DNA of 64,000 bases from RYN-230 sp036497945 (GTDB taxonomy: Bacteria; Actinomycetota; Actinomycetes; Streptosporangiales; Streptosporangiaceae), in NCBI GenBank assembly GCA_036497945.1, contig DASXIN010000175.1, positions 28,633 to 92,632 of the forward strand. Direction: 5' to 3'. A program made the translations under genes and the position numbers. Shown in pieces: positions 17,684 to 25,708 of the stretch. Each line of letters opens with the position of its first letter. The first letter of the stretch is position 1. The notes beneath the pieces are model-generated. The model worked only from the letters and a program-made list of their open reading frames with translations. It did no database searches and was not told the origin of the DNA.

Positions 17684-19711
17684 TCACTCCCCAGAGTTCT
17701 CGATTGGGCCGAGGCTTGCCACCGGGCCAAACGGCTGCAGGCGGCCACCGGCGCGCAGGTATACCGGAATGGTGTCCAGCGGGGCTGGTGCGGTGATCCA
17801 GCCGCCGCCCTGATACTCGGCGCCGGTCCAGGCGTCCTGCCACGTCGTTCCGCCGTCGGCAGCGGGCAGGTAGACCCGGCGCTCCCGGGCGCCTTCGGTC
17901 ACTACCGGTGCGACCAGCACGTCGCTGCCGAACAGGAACTGATCTTCCACTTCCCAGCTCACCGGGTCGGCCGCGAAGTCCAGGAACAGCGGCCGCATCG
18001 GTGGCAGGCCGGACTCGTGGGCGATCCGCATCTGCTCCATGACGTACGGGCGCAGCCGTTCCCGCAGGAACAGAAGCTGGCGGATGATGGCATACGCCTC
18101 GTCACCGAACGACCAGACCTCGTTGGGCGCACCGGTCTGCGCTGACCCGATCATGGTGCCCGGCTCCCGGACCCCGTGCAGCCGGAAGACCGGGCAGAAC
18201 ACGCCGAACTGGAACCAGCGGACGATGAGCTCGCGGAACGAGGGCGAGGTGATGTCGCCGTTCTTGAAGCCACCGATATCCGTGGTCCACCACGGGATGC
18301 CAGACAGGCCGATGTTGAGGCCGGCCGGGATCTGGCGGCGCAGGTCCTCGAAGGTCGAGTCGATATCGCCCGACCAGACCAGGGCCCCGAAGCGCTGGCT
18401 GCCGGCCCACGCGGACCGGCACAGGCTGAGGATCTCCGTCTCACCCTCGGCCCGCATGCCCTCGTAGAATCCCCGGGCGTGCAGCATGGGGTAGATGTTG
18501 CTGACTTCGGCGCCGGGGCCGAGGTGGTAGCGGAGGTTCTCCTGCTGCTCGGGAACCAGTTCCGGCTCGCATGCGTCGAGCCACCAGGTCCCGATGCTGT
18601 ACTTGTAGTAGCCCTCCTTGACCTTGGCCCAGACGTAGTCACGAGCCGCCGGGTTGGTGGCGTCGTAGAAGGTCATCGGGACGCGCACCGGGGAGCCGCG
18701 GTCCCAGATCGCCAGCTGGACCCCGAGCCCGTGCTCGTTGCCGACGAGCAGGCCCGCCTCTTCCATCTCGGCGTAGTTCTCGCTGGCCGGGTTGACCGTG
18801 GGCCAGATGGAGACCATAAGTTTCACGCCCAGCTGGTTCAGCTCGGCGACCATCGCGGCCGGATCGGGCCAGTCCTGCGGGTCGAACCGCCACTCCCCCT
18901 GGCGGGTCCAGTGGAAGTAATCGATCACGATGACCGACAGCGGCAGCCCGCGCCGCTTGTACTCGCGGGCCACGCCGAGCAGTTCGTCCTGCGTCTTGTA
19001 GCGGAGCTTGCACTGCCAGAAGCCGGCCGCCCAGTCCGGCAGCATCGGCGCCCGGCCGGTGACCTCGCCGTAGGCACGCAGCAGGGCGGCGGGTTCGTCG
19101 GCGGCCGTGATCCAGTAGTCCCACTGGCGGGTCGCTTCGGAGACCCACCGGGTGGCGGTGGTGCCCAGCTCGACCCGGCCGATACCCGGGTGGTTCCATA
19201 GCAGGGCGTAGCCCTGGCTGGAGACGAGGAAGGGGATATTGACCTCGGTGTTGCGCTGCACCAGCTCGAGGACAGCGCCCTTCTGGTTGAGGCGGCCGTG
19301 CTGATGCTGGCCGAGCCCGTAGAAGCGCTCCGAGTCACGGGCGTTGAACAGCACCTCGAAGTGGTGCATGCCGCCGCCGATCGCGTCGTACCGGCGGGTG
19401 GGCGGGCCGGTGAAGTGGGGCTGCGCCTCGGACAGCAGCTCGCGGCCGTCGGACCGCAGGAAGCGCAGCTGGCCCGACACCGAGATCTCGGCGGTCAGCT
19501 CCCCGCTGGTGATCCGGGCCAGCTCGCCGGAGATCTGCACGTCGGCGCCTGACGGGGGCTGGCCCAGCAGCGCGCCGGGCAGCTCATCGCGGATGGCCTG
19601 CCACACCGTCCCGCGCACCCGCAGGCTGTGCAGCCCCCAGGGCTCGATCCGGACGGTCTCCTGACCTCCTTTCCATACCAGGGCGGTGCCGTCCTGCGTG
19701 AACAAGCCCAT
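17684..19711 (-). CDS. Glycoside hydrolase family 31, alpha-xylosidase type
   Basis: 675 aa. The catalytic barrel carries the nucleophile Asp379 in TWWLDACEPE and the acid/base Asp449 in LVWSGDI; WWTTDIGGF and FSVFCPVFRLHG-type blocks follow. The (D/E)-x-x-EPE form around the nucleophile is that of alpha-xylosidases (YicI-like) rather than alpha-glucosidases. No signal peptide is seen, so it acts on imported oligosaccharides, fitting its place at the head of an importer operon. The ATG at 19711 was chosen over the GTG at 19747 because GGGGAGGG lies 8 nt before it. Xyloglucan fragments are the likely substrate. Confidence 0.87.
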   Translation of the reverse strand: MGLFTQDGTALVWKGGQETVRIEPWGLHSLRVRGTVWQAIRDELPGALLGQPPSGADVQISGELARITSGELTAEISVSGQLRFLRSDGRELLSEAQPHFTGPPTRRYDAIGGGMHHFEVLFNARDSERFYGLGQHQHGRLNQKGAVLELVQRNTEVNIPFLVSSQGYALLWNHPGIGRVELGTTATRWVSEATRQWDYWITAADEPAALLRAYGEVTGRAPMLPDWAAGFWQCKLRYKTQDELLGVAREYKRRGLPLSVIVIDYFHWTRQGEWRFDPQDWPDPAAMVAELNQLGVKLMVSIWPTVNPASENYAEMEEAGLLVGNEHGLGVQLAIWDRGSPVRVPMTFYDATNPAARDYVWAKVKEGYYKYSIGTWWLDACEPELVPEQQENLRYHLGPGAEVSNIYPMLHARGFYEGMRAEGETEILSLCRSAWAGSQRFGALVWSGDIDSTFEDLRRQIPAGLNIGLSGIPWWTTDIGGFKNGDITSPSFRELIVRWFQFGVFCPVFRLHGVREPGTMIGSAQTGAPNEVWSFGDEAYAIIRQLLFLRERLRPYVMEQMRIAHESGLPPMRPLFLDFAADPVSWEVEDQFLFGSDVLVAPVVTEGARERRVYLPAADGGTTWQDAWTGAEYQGGGWITAPAPLDTIPVYLRAGGRLQPFGPVASLGPIENSGE

Positions 19712-19761
19712 CAGCGGGACCCTCCCCAAAAGAGTCGTGCCCGGCACATGATCGTCAGCGT

Positions 19762-19820
19762 TTACGCAAAGGTTTTCGTAACGGTGATGCTAGGACGGAG
19801 AGTCTTGACCGGTCAAGACT
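19762..19820 (-). promoter_or_regulatory. GH31 operon promoter with two operators
   Basis: A 20-bp perfect palindrome AGTCTTGACCGGTCAAGACT (19801-19820) contains a leftward -35 TTGACC. An 18-bp spacer leads to the -10 TAGCAT, and a second dyad TTACG-(10 nt)-CGTAA (19762-19781) lies across the likely start site. Both are symmetrical, as LacI-family regulators require, and the divergent neighbour at 19940 is a LacI gene. The second dyad contains GCAAAGGTTTT, which recurs upstream of another LacI gene near 31159. Confidence 0.7.
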
Positions 19821-19939
19821 AGATACGTACTTGCACTTCTAACTGTGATGTTGCGAGGAGTCTGGCCCGGGACAGAGTCTGAGGAGAGACCTGACCAGGC
19901 CGCAAGCGAAACAAAGATCGCATAGCTTTTCCAAGGTCG

Positions 19940-21061
19940 TTGCCTGCTGTATTCTGGCGGGATAGGACGCGTCAACCTGGGGAGGCGGCCGCGAGTCCCA
20001 TCAGCCGAGGGCCGGTAACGATCACAGATGTAGCCCGCCTCGCAGGGGTATCCCCGGGCACGGCATCCAAAGCGCTCAACGGCCGCGCCGGCATTAGCGC
20101 CAGCACAGCCGAACGGGTCCGCGAGGCCGCTGACCGTCTCGGTTACCAGCCCAATGCGCTGGCCCGCGGCTTGCTCACCGGGCGCAGTTTCACCGTCGGG
20201 CTGATCACGACCGACAGTTTCGGCCGGTTCAGCATCCCGGTCATGCAGGGCGCCGAGGATGCCCTCAGCCCGGGCCGCATCTCGGTGTTCCTGTGCGACA
20301 GCCGCGATGACGGCATCCGCGAGCAGCACTATCTGCGGACTCTGCTCGAGCGCCGGGTTGACGGGATCATTGTGACCGGCCGACGCCAGGACCCACGGGA
20401 GCCCATCGGTCGCAGGCTGCCGGTTCCGGTCGTCTACGCCATGACCCATTCCACCGACCCGGCCGACCTCTCGCTCATCCCGGACGACGAGGAAGGCGGC
20501 GCCCTGGCCGTGCGCCACCTGCTGAGCACGGGCCGGACGCGGATCGGCCACGTGACTGGGCCGAGCCGGTTCACCGCGGCCGTGCTCCGGGCCAAGGGCG
20601 CTCAGCGGGCCCTGGCCGCCGCGGGCCTCGAACTGGCCGGGGGCGAACCGCTCTATGGCGAGTGGACCGAGGAGTGGGGGCGGCAGGCCACGGATGCCCT
20701 GCTCCGGTCGGTGCCCGGGCTGGACGCCATCTTCTGCGGCAACGACCAGATCGCCCGGGGTGCCGCCGACGCGGCCCGGGACGCCGGCCGGGCCATCCCG
20801 GAACAGGTGGCCCTGGTTGGCTTCGACAACTGGGAGGTCATCGCGGCCGCCTGCCGACCGCCGCTGACGACCGTGGACATGAACCTGCGGCAGCTGGGCC
20901 GGGCCGCGGGCGAGCGACTGCTGGCCGCCATCGAGGGCAACCCGAGCCACGGCCTCGAACTGCTTCCGTGCAGCCTGGTTGTCCGTGAGTCCAGCCGTCC
21001 CCGGCCAGCGCTGGCCGGCGGGAGCACCGGCCAGGCGGAGACACTGGGCGCCGCCGGATAG
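19940..21061 (+). CDS. LacI-family regulator, probably of the GH31 operon
   Basis: 373 aa. The helix-turn-helix with hinge is VTITDVARLAGVSPGTASKALNG followed by RADRLGYQPNALARGL-type sequence. The periplasmic-binding-like domain has TDSFGRFSIPVM, DAIFCGNDQIARGAADAA and ALVGFDNW. It is divergent from the GH31-importer operon. The first usable start is TTG at 19940, with only a weak AAGG site, so the N-terminus is uncertain. It is closely similar to the LacI protein at 23231 (both have TDSFGRFSIPVM and GEW(T/S)E(E/Q)WGR), so the two are recent paralogues with neighbouring hydrolase targets. Confidence 0.88.
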   Translation: MPAVFWRDRTRQPGEAAASPISRGPVTITDVARLAGVSPGTASKALNGRAGISASTAERVREAADRLGYQPNALARGLLTGRSFTVGLITTDSFGRFSIPVMQGAEDALSPGRISVFLCDSRDDGIREQHYLRTLLERRVDGIIVTGRRQDPREPIGRRLPVPVVYAMTHSTDPADLSLIPDDEEGGALAVRHLLSTGRTRIGHVTGPSRFTAAVLRAKGAQRALAAAGLELAGGEPLYGEWTEEWGRQATDALLRSVPGLDAIFCGNDQIARGAADAARDAGRAIPEQVALVGFDNWEVIAAACRPPLTTVDMNLRQLGRAAGERLLAAIEGNPSHGLELLPCSLVVRESSRPRPALAGGSTGQAETLGAAG

Positions 21062-21149
21062 GGCGGACGGCCGAGACGGCGCGGCCCGTGTCCCGCCCAC
21101 AATCATGCGCACCGGGGTCCCCTCACCTGGCCGAGACAGACACGGCGGG

Positions 21150-23030
21150 TCAGGCCAGCGGTAGCCAGACCCGCATGGCGCGGCCGTCCCGGTTGTCCCA
21201 CTGGAAATAAGGAATGGCGGTCGCGATGACCTGGTCCCCGGCCGGTTCCGCGGCTAGCGCGGCGGCCTCGACGAGCACGGTCGGCCCGATCCCGGGCGTG
21301 GTGACGGCGTGCTCGCCGAGGTCACCCAGGACGAGGGCGAGGTCTTCCAGGTCGGTGCCGGCCGGCTGGTCGGCCTGCTCGAAGCAGTAGACCAGCGGGC
21401 CGCGCTCGATCGCCGCGGTCCCGCGCACCGCGTCGACCCGCCGGTCCGGCCAGGTCAGCCGCGGCGTGGTGTCCAGCTGGTAGCTGAGCACGTCGCCGGG
21501 CTGCCACGACCGGTGCACCACCAGGTACCCCGCGGCGTCGGAGTCGGCCGGCACCGGCTGGCCGTTGAGCAGAAGTCGTGGGCTGGGCGCCCAGGCCGGC
21601 ACGCGCAGCGCGAGCCCAGCCGGGTCGGGCGGGGCGCTGGTCACCTGGATCTCGATCGCGCCGGACCACGGGTAGCCGGTCTCCACCTGCACGGCCAGCT
21701 CGCCGCCGGCCAGCGGGGCGGCCAGCGCCGCGCCGCTGAACTGGTGCAGGTACAGGGTGTCCCCGGCCACGGTGGCCAGGTAGTTCTGCAGCGAGGCGGT
21801 GAGCCGCATGATGTTCGGCGGGCAGCACGCACAGTTGAACCATTCGCGGCGGCGGCCCGGGTCGTCCTTCTCGAAGTGGTCGGCCCGCCGCTGCAGCGGG
21901 TTGACGTAGAAGAAGCGCGTCCCGTCCGTGGCGGTCGCCGCCGCGAAGCCGTTGTAGAGCACCCGTTCCATGTGGTCGGCGTACTTGCTGTCGCCGGTGG
22001 CCAGCAGCAGCCGCCAGGCCCAGTGGAAGCTGGCGATGGCCGCGCAGGTCTCGTTGTAGGCCCGGTCGGGCGGCAGCTCGTAGCGGTCGCCGAAGCTTTC
22101 GCCCTCGTGCCGTGAGCCGTTCCCGCCGGTCAGGTACGTCTTCGCGGCGATCATGTCAGCCCAGCGGGTGATCGAGGTCTGCAGCAGCGCCGTGTCGCCG
22201 GTCTCGGCCGCGACATCCGCGACGCCCGCTTCCAGGTACAGCGCGCGGACCACGTGCCCGACCTCGGTGCGCGTCTCCCGGACCGGCTCGTGGTCCTGCA
22301 GGTAGCGGTGGCCGAAGCCGGAGTCGCCGATCAGCCCGTGCCCGCGCCGCTCGATCCACTGGCTGGCCAGCTCCAGGTAGGGCCGGTGCCCGGTCTCCCG
22401 GTACAGCTCGGCCAGCGCGGTCTCCACGATGGGGTGGCCGTCCAGCCCGCCGTCCTTGCCCAGGAACGTGTCCACCAGGTGATCGGCGAACCGCCGGGCC
22501 ACCGCGAGCAGCCGATCGAAGCCGGCCCCGCGCTGGCCGGCGATGGCCGCCTGGATCAGGTGGCCCGCGCAGTACATCTCGTGGCTGTAGGCCAGGTTGC
22601 TGTACCGCGGCTGGCCGGACACCTGGACAGCGGAGTTCAGGTAGCCGTCCGGCTGCTGGGCCTTCTCCAGCAGCGCGGTCGTTTCCTGGGCGAAGTCGGC
22701 CAGCTCCTGGTCGGGGCCCCGGCTCAGCTCCCAGCCGATCGCCTCCAGCGTCTTGTAGATGTCGGAGTCCATGAACACCGGGCCCCGGTAGCCCTCGTGC
22801 GCCCCGGCGATGGCCAGCCGGAGGTTGCCCAGATTCCCCGCCGTCTCCAGCTGGCGCAGCGCGAGCGGCAGGCTCGACGCGTGATTGCGCTGCTGCCAGT
22901 CGCGCAGCAAGCCGGTGCTGAGCCGGGTGGCCTGGCCGGCCAGCGGCCGGTGGGTGACCGCTGCTGCCGGAGTGGGACTGACTGGGCCACGAGCCGGTTG
23001 GATGGCATCTGCACTGCTCACCTGGCGCAC
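21150..23030 (-). CDS. GH127 beta-L-arabinofuranosidase
   Basis: 626 aa. It has the GH127/DUF1680 (alpha/alpha)6 barrel. The zinc-thiolate site is fully present: Glu327 and Cys329 in NETCAAIAS, then Cys400, Cys402 and Cys403 in FNCACCPPN. The spacing equals that of HypBA1 (E338, C340, C415, C417, C418), where the second-last Cys is the nucleophile. It removes beta-L-arabinofuranose from plant glycans or hydroxyproline arabinosides, in the cytoplasm since no signal peptide is seen. GTG start with GGGAG upstream. It is divergent from the LacI gene at 23231. Confidence 0.93.
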   Translation of the reverse strand: MRQVSSADAIQPARGPVSPTPAAAVTHRPLAGQATRLSTGLLRDWQQRNHASSLPLALRQLETAGNLGNLRLAIAGAHEGYRGPVFMDSDIYKTLEAIGWELSRGPDQELADFAQETTALLEKAQQPDGYLNSAVQVSGQPRYSNLAYSHEMYCAGHLIQAAIAGQRGAGFDRLLAVARRFADHLVDTFLGKDGGLDGHPIVETALAELYRETGHRPYLELASQWIERRGHGLIGDSGFGHRYLQDHEPVRETRTEVGHVVRALYLEAGVADVAAETGDTALLQTSITRWADMIAAKTYLTGGNGSRHEGESFGDRYELPPDRAYNETCAAIASFHWAWRLLLATGDSKYADHMERVLYNGFAAATATDGTRFFYVNPLQRRADHFEKDDPGRRREWFNCACCPPNIMRLTASLQNYLATVAGDTLYLHQFSGAALAAPLAGGELAVQVETGYPWSGAIEIQVTSAPPDPAGLALRVPAWAPSPRLLLNGQPVPADSDAAGYLVVHRSWQPGDVLSYQLDTTPRLTWPDRRVDAVRGTAAIERGPLVYCFEQADQPAGTDLEDLALVLGDLGEHAVTTPGIGPTVLVEAAALAAEPAGDQVIATAIPYFQWDNRDGRAMRVWLPLA

Positions 23031-23114
23031 TCCAGCTCCCGGGCGAGATGCCGGTGAAGGCGGCCGCCGCCGCGGAGGTGGCTAAGCGCTTCCCCAAGAA
23101 CACGCACCCGAAGG

Positions 23115-23160
23115 AATAGGTTTTCCCAAGCAAGGTAGGAGGCGTAGCCTTAGGCGTCAA
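23115..23160 (-). promoter_or_regulatory. Promoter of the GH127 gene with overlapping motif
   Basis: Reading leftward: -35 TTGACG (23155-23160), 17-bp spacer, -10 TACCTT (23132-23137). Just downstream lies GCTTGGGAAAACCTATT, whose AAAACCT core resembles the AAAACCTTTG motif in the promoters near 19770 and 31155. The adjacent LacI paralogue could repress here. The remaining intergenic sequence to 23230 shows nothing else. Confidence 0.5.
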
Positions 23161-23230
23161 GCCTGTCCAGGCACCGATTTGATGACATATCCCGGCCAGC
23201 CAGGCCGGACCAGGATTTCGGAGCAATCCT

Positions 23231-24343
23231 TTGCCTCCAAGTGCTCAGCCGCCCAGCTCAACGCCTCCAGCTGAGTCGGCGACCGGGCCCGCGCTCAGCC
23301 CGGTGCCGGGCTCAGCAGCCAGGCGGGTGACCATCCGGGATGTCGCCGCCCAGGCCGGCGTCTCGATCGGGACCGCCTCCAAGGCCCTCAACGGCCAGGG
23401 CAAGCTGCGCACCGAAACCCGGGACCGGGTGGCGGCCGCCGCCCGCGACCTGGGCTTCGCACCCAACGTGCTGGCCCGCGGGCTGCTCGCCGGGCGCACC
23501 TACACGGTCGGCGTGATCACCACGGACAGCTTCGGCCGGTTCAGCATCCCGGTCATGCTCGGCGCCGAAGGTGCGCTCGGGGCCGGCCAGATCTCGGTGT
23601 TCATGTGCGACACCCGGGACGACCCGGACCGCGAGCGGCAGTACCTGGACATGCTGCTCAGCCGCCGGGTAGACGGCCTGATCGTGGCCGGGCGGCGGAT
23701 CGAGCCGCGGCCCAGCATCGGGCTGGGCCTGGGCACCCCGGTGGTGTACGCGATGACCCAGTCGATGGACAGTGACGAACCCGCCGTGCTGCCGGACGAC
23801 ACCGGCGGCGGCCGCCTGGCCGCCGAGCACCTGCTCGGCCTGGGCCGGCGGCGGTTCGGCCACATCACCGGCCCGGAGCGGTTCCTGTGTGCCCGCAAGC
23901 GCGCCCACGGATTCTGCGACGCGGTGACCGCGGCCGGCGCGGACTTCGCCGCGCACGACGTGCTGTACGGCGAGTGGAGCGAGCAGTGGGGCCGGGAGGC
24001 GGTCCGGGTGGTGCTGGACAGCACCCACGACGTGGACGCCATCTTCTGCGGCAGCGATCAGATCGCCCGGGGCGTGACCGACACGCTGCGGCTGATCGGC
24101 AAGCGGGTGCCGGAGGACATCGCGGTGGTCGGCTACGACAACTGGAGCCCCATGGTGCTCGGCGCCGACCCCCCGCTCACCAGCGTGGACATGTGCCTGG
24201 AGCACGTCGGCCGGGTGGCCGCCGAACACCTGCTGCTGGCCATCAACGGGGAACCCACGCACGGCGTGCACACCGTCCCGTGCCGCCTGGTGCCGCGCGA
24301 CTCGACCGGGAACCCGCCTGCTCAGCCGGGCTCAGCCGGATGA
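23231..24343 (+). CDS. LacI-family regulator, probably of the GH127 gene
   Basis: 370 aa. A Pro/Ala-rich N-terminal extension of about 30 residues precedes the helix-turn-helix VTIRDVAAQAGVSIGTASKALNG and hinge APNVLARGLLAGR. The ligand domain contains TDSFGRFSIPVMLGAEG, DAIFCGSDQIARGVTD and AVVGYDNWSPM. The TTG start has GGAG 8 nt upstream. It is paralogous to the gene at 19940 and divergent from GH127. Confidence 0.88.
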   Translation: MPPSAQPPSSTPPAESATGPALSPVPGSAARRVTIRDVAAQAGVSIGTASKALNGQGKLRTETRDRVAAAARDLGFAPNVLARGLLAGRTYTVGVITTDSFGRFSIPVMLGAEGALGAGQISVFMCDTRDDPDRERQYLDMLLSRRVDGLIVAGRRIEPRPSIGLGLGTPVVYAMTQSMDSDEPAVLPDDTGGGRLAAEHLLGLGRRRFGHITGPERFLCARKRAHGFCDAVTAAGADFAAHDVLYGEWSEQWGREAVRVVLDSTHDVDAIFCGSDQIARGVTDTLRLIGKRVPEDIAVVGYDNWSPMVLGADPPLTSVDMCLEHVGRVAAEHLLLAINGEPTHGVHTVPCRLVPRDSTGNPPAQPGSAG

Positions 24344-24378
24344 ACACCACGGTCGCTTGGTGGCTGGCCGGGCCGCAC

Positions 24379-24407
24379 TTGACCTGGGGTGATGTGAACG
24401 ATAACAA
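24379..24407 (+). promoter_or_regulatory. Promoter with LacI-type operator upstream of the ara operon
   Basis: TTGACC (24379-24384) and TAACAA (24402-24407) are spaced by 17 bp. The dyad TGTGAACGATAACA (24393-24406) covers the -10; its symmetrical form TGTNANCGNTNACA has the central CG typical of LacI sites. It stands about 250 bp before the LacI start at 24655. A second inverted repeat, TTAGAC with GTCTAA (arms 18 nt apart, about 24420-24449), follows. The remainder up to 24654 shows no gene. Confidence 0.6.
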
Positions 24408-24654
24408 TCTCTCCAGCATTAGACCGGGGTTTGCTTACGTGCGTCTAAATTGGGGGCGACCAGGTGCGGAATCGGGACCGTCCCCGACGGACACGCCTGC
24501 CCGCCCGCACCATGCCCGCCATGACCGTGGCGGCCCAGCCTGATGGTGGCCTGCCGTGGCTAGGCAGCCAGGCCGGCCGGTGACCGGCGGGGCGGCGGAC
24601 GGGCGGCGGGCCACCGGCGCGGCCAGTGGCCAGCGACGAGCGAGGGAAGTGAGC

Positions 24655-25677
24655 GTGGAGCTGCCAGAGCGGACGCGGAGCCGGCCGCCGGTGATGACCG
24701 ACGTCGCGCAACTGGCCGGGGTGTCGCACCAGACCGTCTCCCGGGTGCTGAACGATCACCCCAACGTGCGGCCGCAGACCCGGGCTCTGGTGCTGGCCGC
24801 GATCACCGAGCTGGGCTACCGGCCGAACGCCGCCGCCCGGACTCTGGTCACCCGGCGCACCCACACTCTCGGCGTGATCAGCTTCGACACCACGCTGTAC
24901 GGGCCCGCCTCCATGCTGTACGGCATCGAGCGGGCCGCGCGGGACAGCTACTTCGTGGCCATCGCCAGCGTGCCGGAACTGGACCGGCGCTCGGTGCTCG
25001 ACGCCGTGGACCGGTTCGTTGGCCAGGGCGTCGAGGGCATCATCGTGATCGCGCCGCAGGACTCCGCGGTCGAGGCGCTGTACCACGTGCCGGAGGCCAT
25101 CCCGCTGCTCGCGGTGGGCTGCCGGACCAGCCCCCCGGTGCCCTCGGTCGCGGTGGACAACGCCGAGGGCGCCGCGCTGGCCACCCGGCACCTGCTCAGC
25201 CTGGGCCACCGCACGGTGCATCACCTGGCCGGGCCGGCCACCTGGCTCGACGCGCAGGCCCGGGTGGACGGCTGGCGGCAGGCGCTGTGCGACGCCGGCG
25301 CCGAGGAGCCGCCACTGCTGTCCGCCGACTGGTCCGCCGCCGCCGGGTATGACCTGGGCCTGCGGATCGCCGCGGACGACAGCGTGACCGCGGTGTTCTG
25401 CGCCAACGACCCGATGGCGCTCGGGCTGCTCCGGGCGCTGTCCGAGCAAGGACGGCGGGTGCCGGAGGACGTCAGCGTGATCGGTTTCGACGACATCCCG
25501 GAGTCGGCCTACTTCCTGCCGCCGCTGACCACGGTCCGGCAGCACTTCGGTGAGCTAGGCCGCCGTGCGCTGGACGCGCTGGTGGGCCTGATCCACGGCC
25601 GGGACCAGGCCGGACCGGCCGAGCCGGTCGCCCCGCAGCTGGTGATACGGTCCAGCACCGGGCCGCCCCGGAGCTGA
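24655..25677 (+). CDS. LacI-family regulator of arabinose catabolism
   Basis: 340 aa from the GTG at 24655, which has GAGGGA 7 nt upstream; the frame extends further left but that part is unconserved Gly/Arg-rich. The helix-turn-helix is VMTDVAQLAGVSHQTVSRVL followed by ELGYRPNAAARTLVTRR. The ligand domain has SVAVDNAEGAALATRHLLSLGH and VIGFDDIPESAYFLPPLTTV. It lies 31 bp before araB on the same strand, so it is probably the first gene of an autoregulated lacI-araB-araD-araA operon. It belongs to a different subgroup from the two regulators upstream. Confidence 0.9.
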   Translation: MELPERTRSRPPVMTDVAQLAGVSHQTVSRVLNDHPNVRPQTRALVLAAITELGYRPNAAARTLVTRRTHTLGVISFDTTLYGPASMLYGIERAARDSYFVAIASVPELDRRSVLDAVDRFVGQGVEGIIVIAPQDSAVEALYHVPEAIPLLAVGCRTSPPVPSVAVDNAEGAALATRHLLSLGHRTVHHLAGPATWLDAQARVDGWRQALCDAGAEEPPLLSADWSAAAGYDLGLRIAADDSVTAVFCANDPMALGLLRALSEQGRRVPEDVSVIGFDDIPESAYFLPPLTTVRQHFGELGRRALDALVGLIHGRDQAGPAEPVAPQLVIRSSTGPPRS

Positions 25678-25708
25678 TGTGCCGGAAACTTCGCAGAACG
25701 GGAGAACG

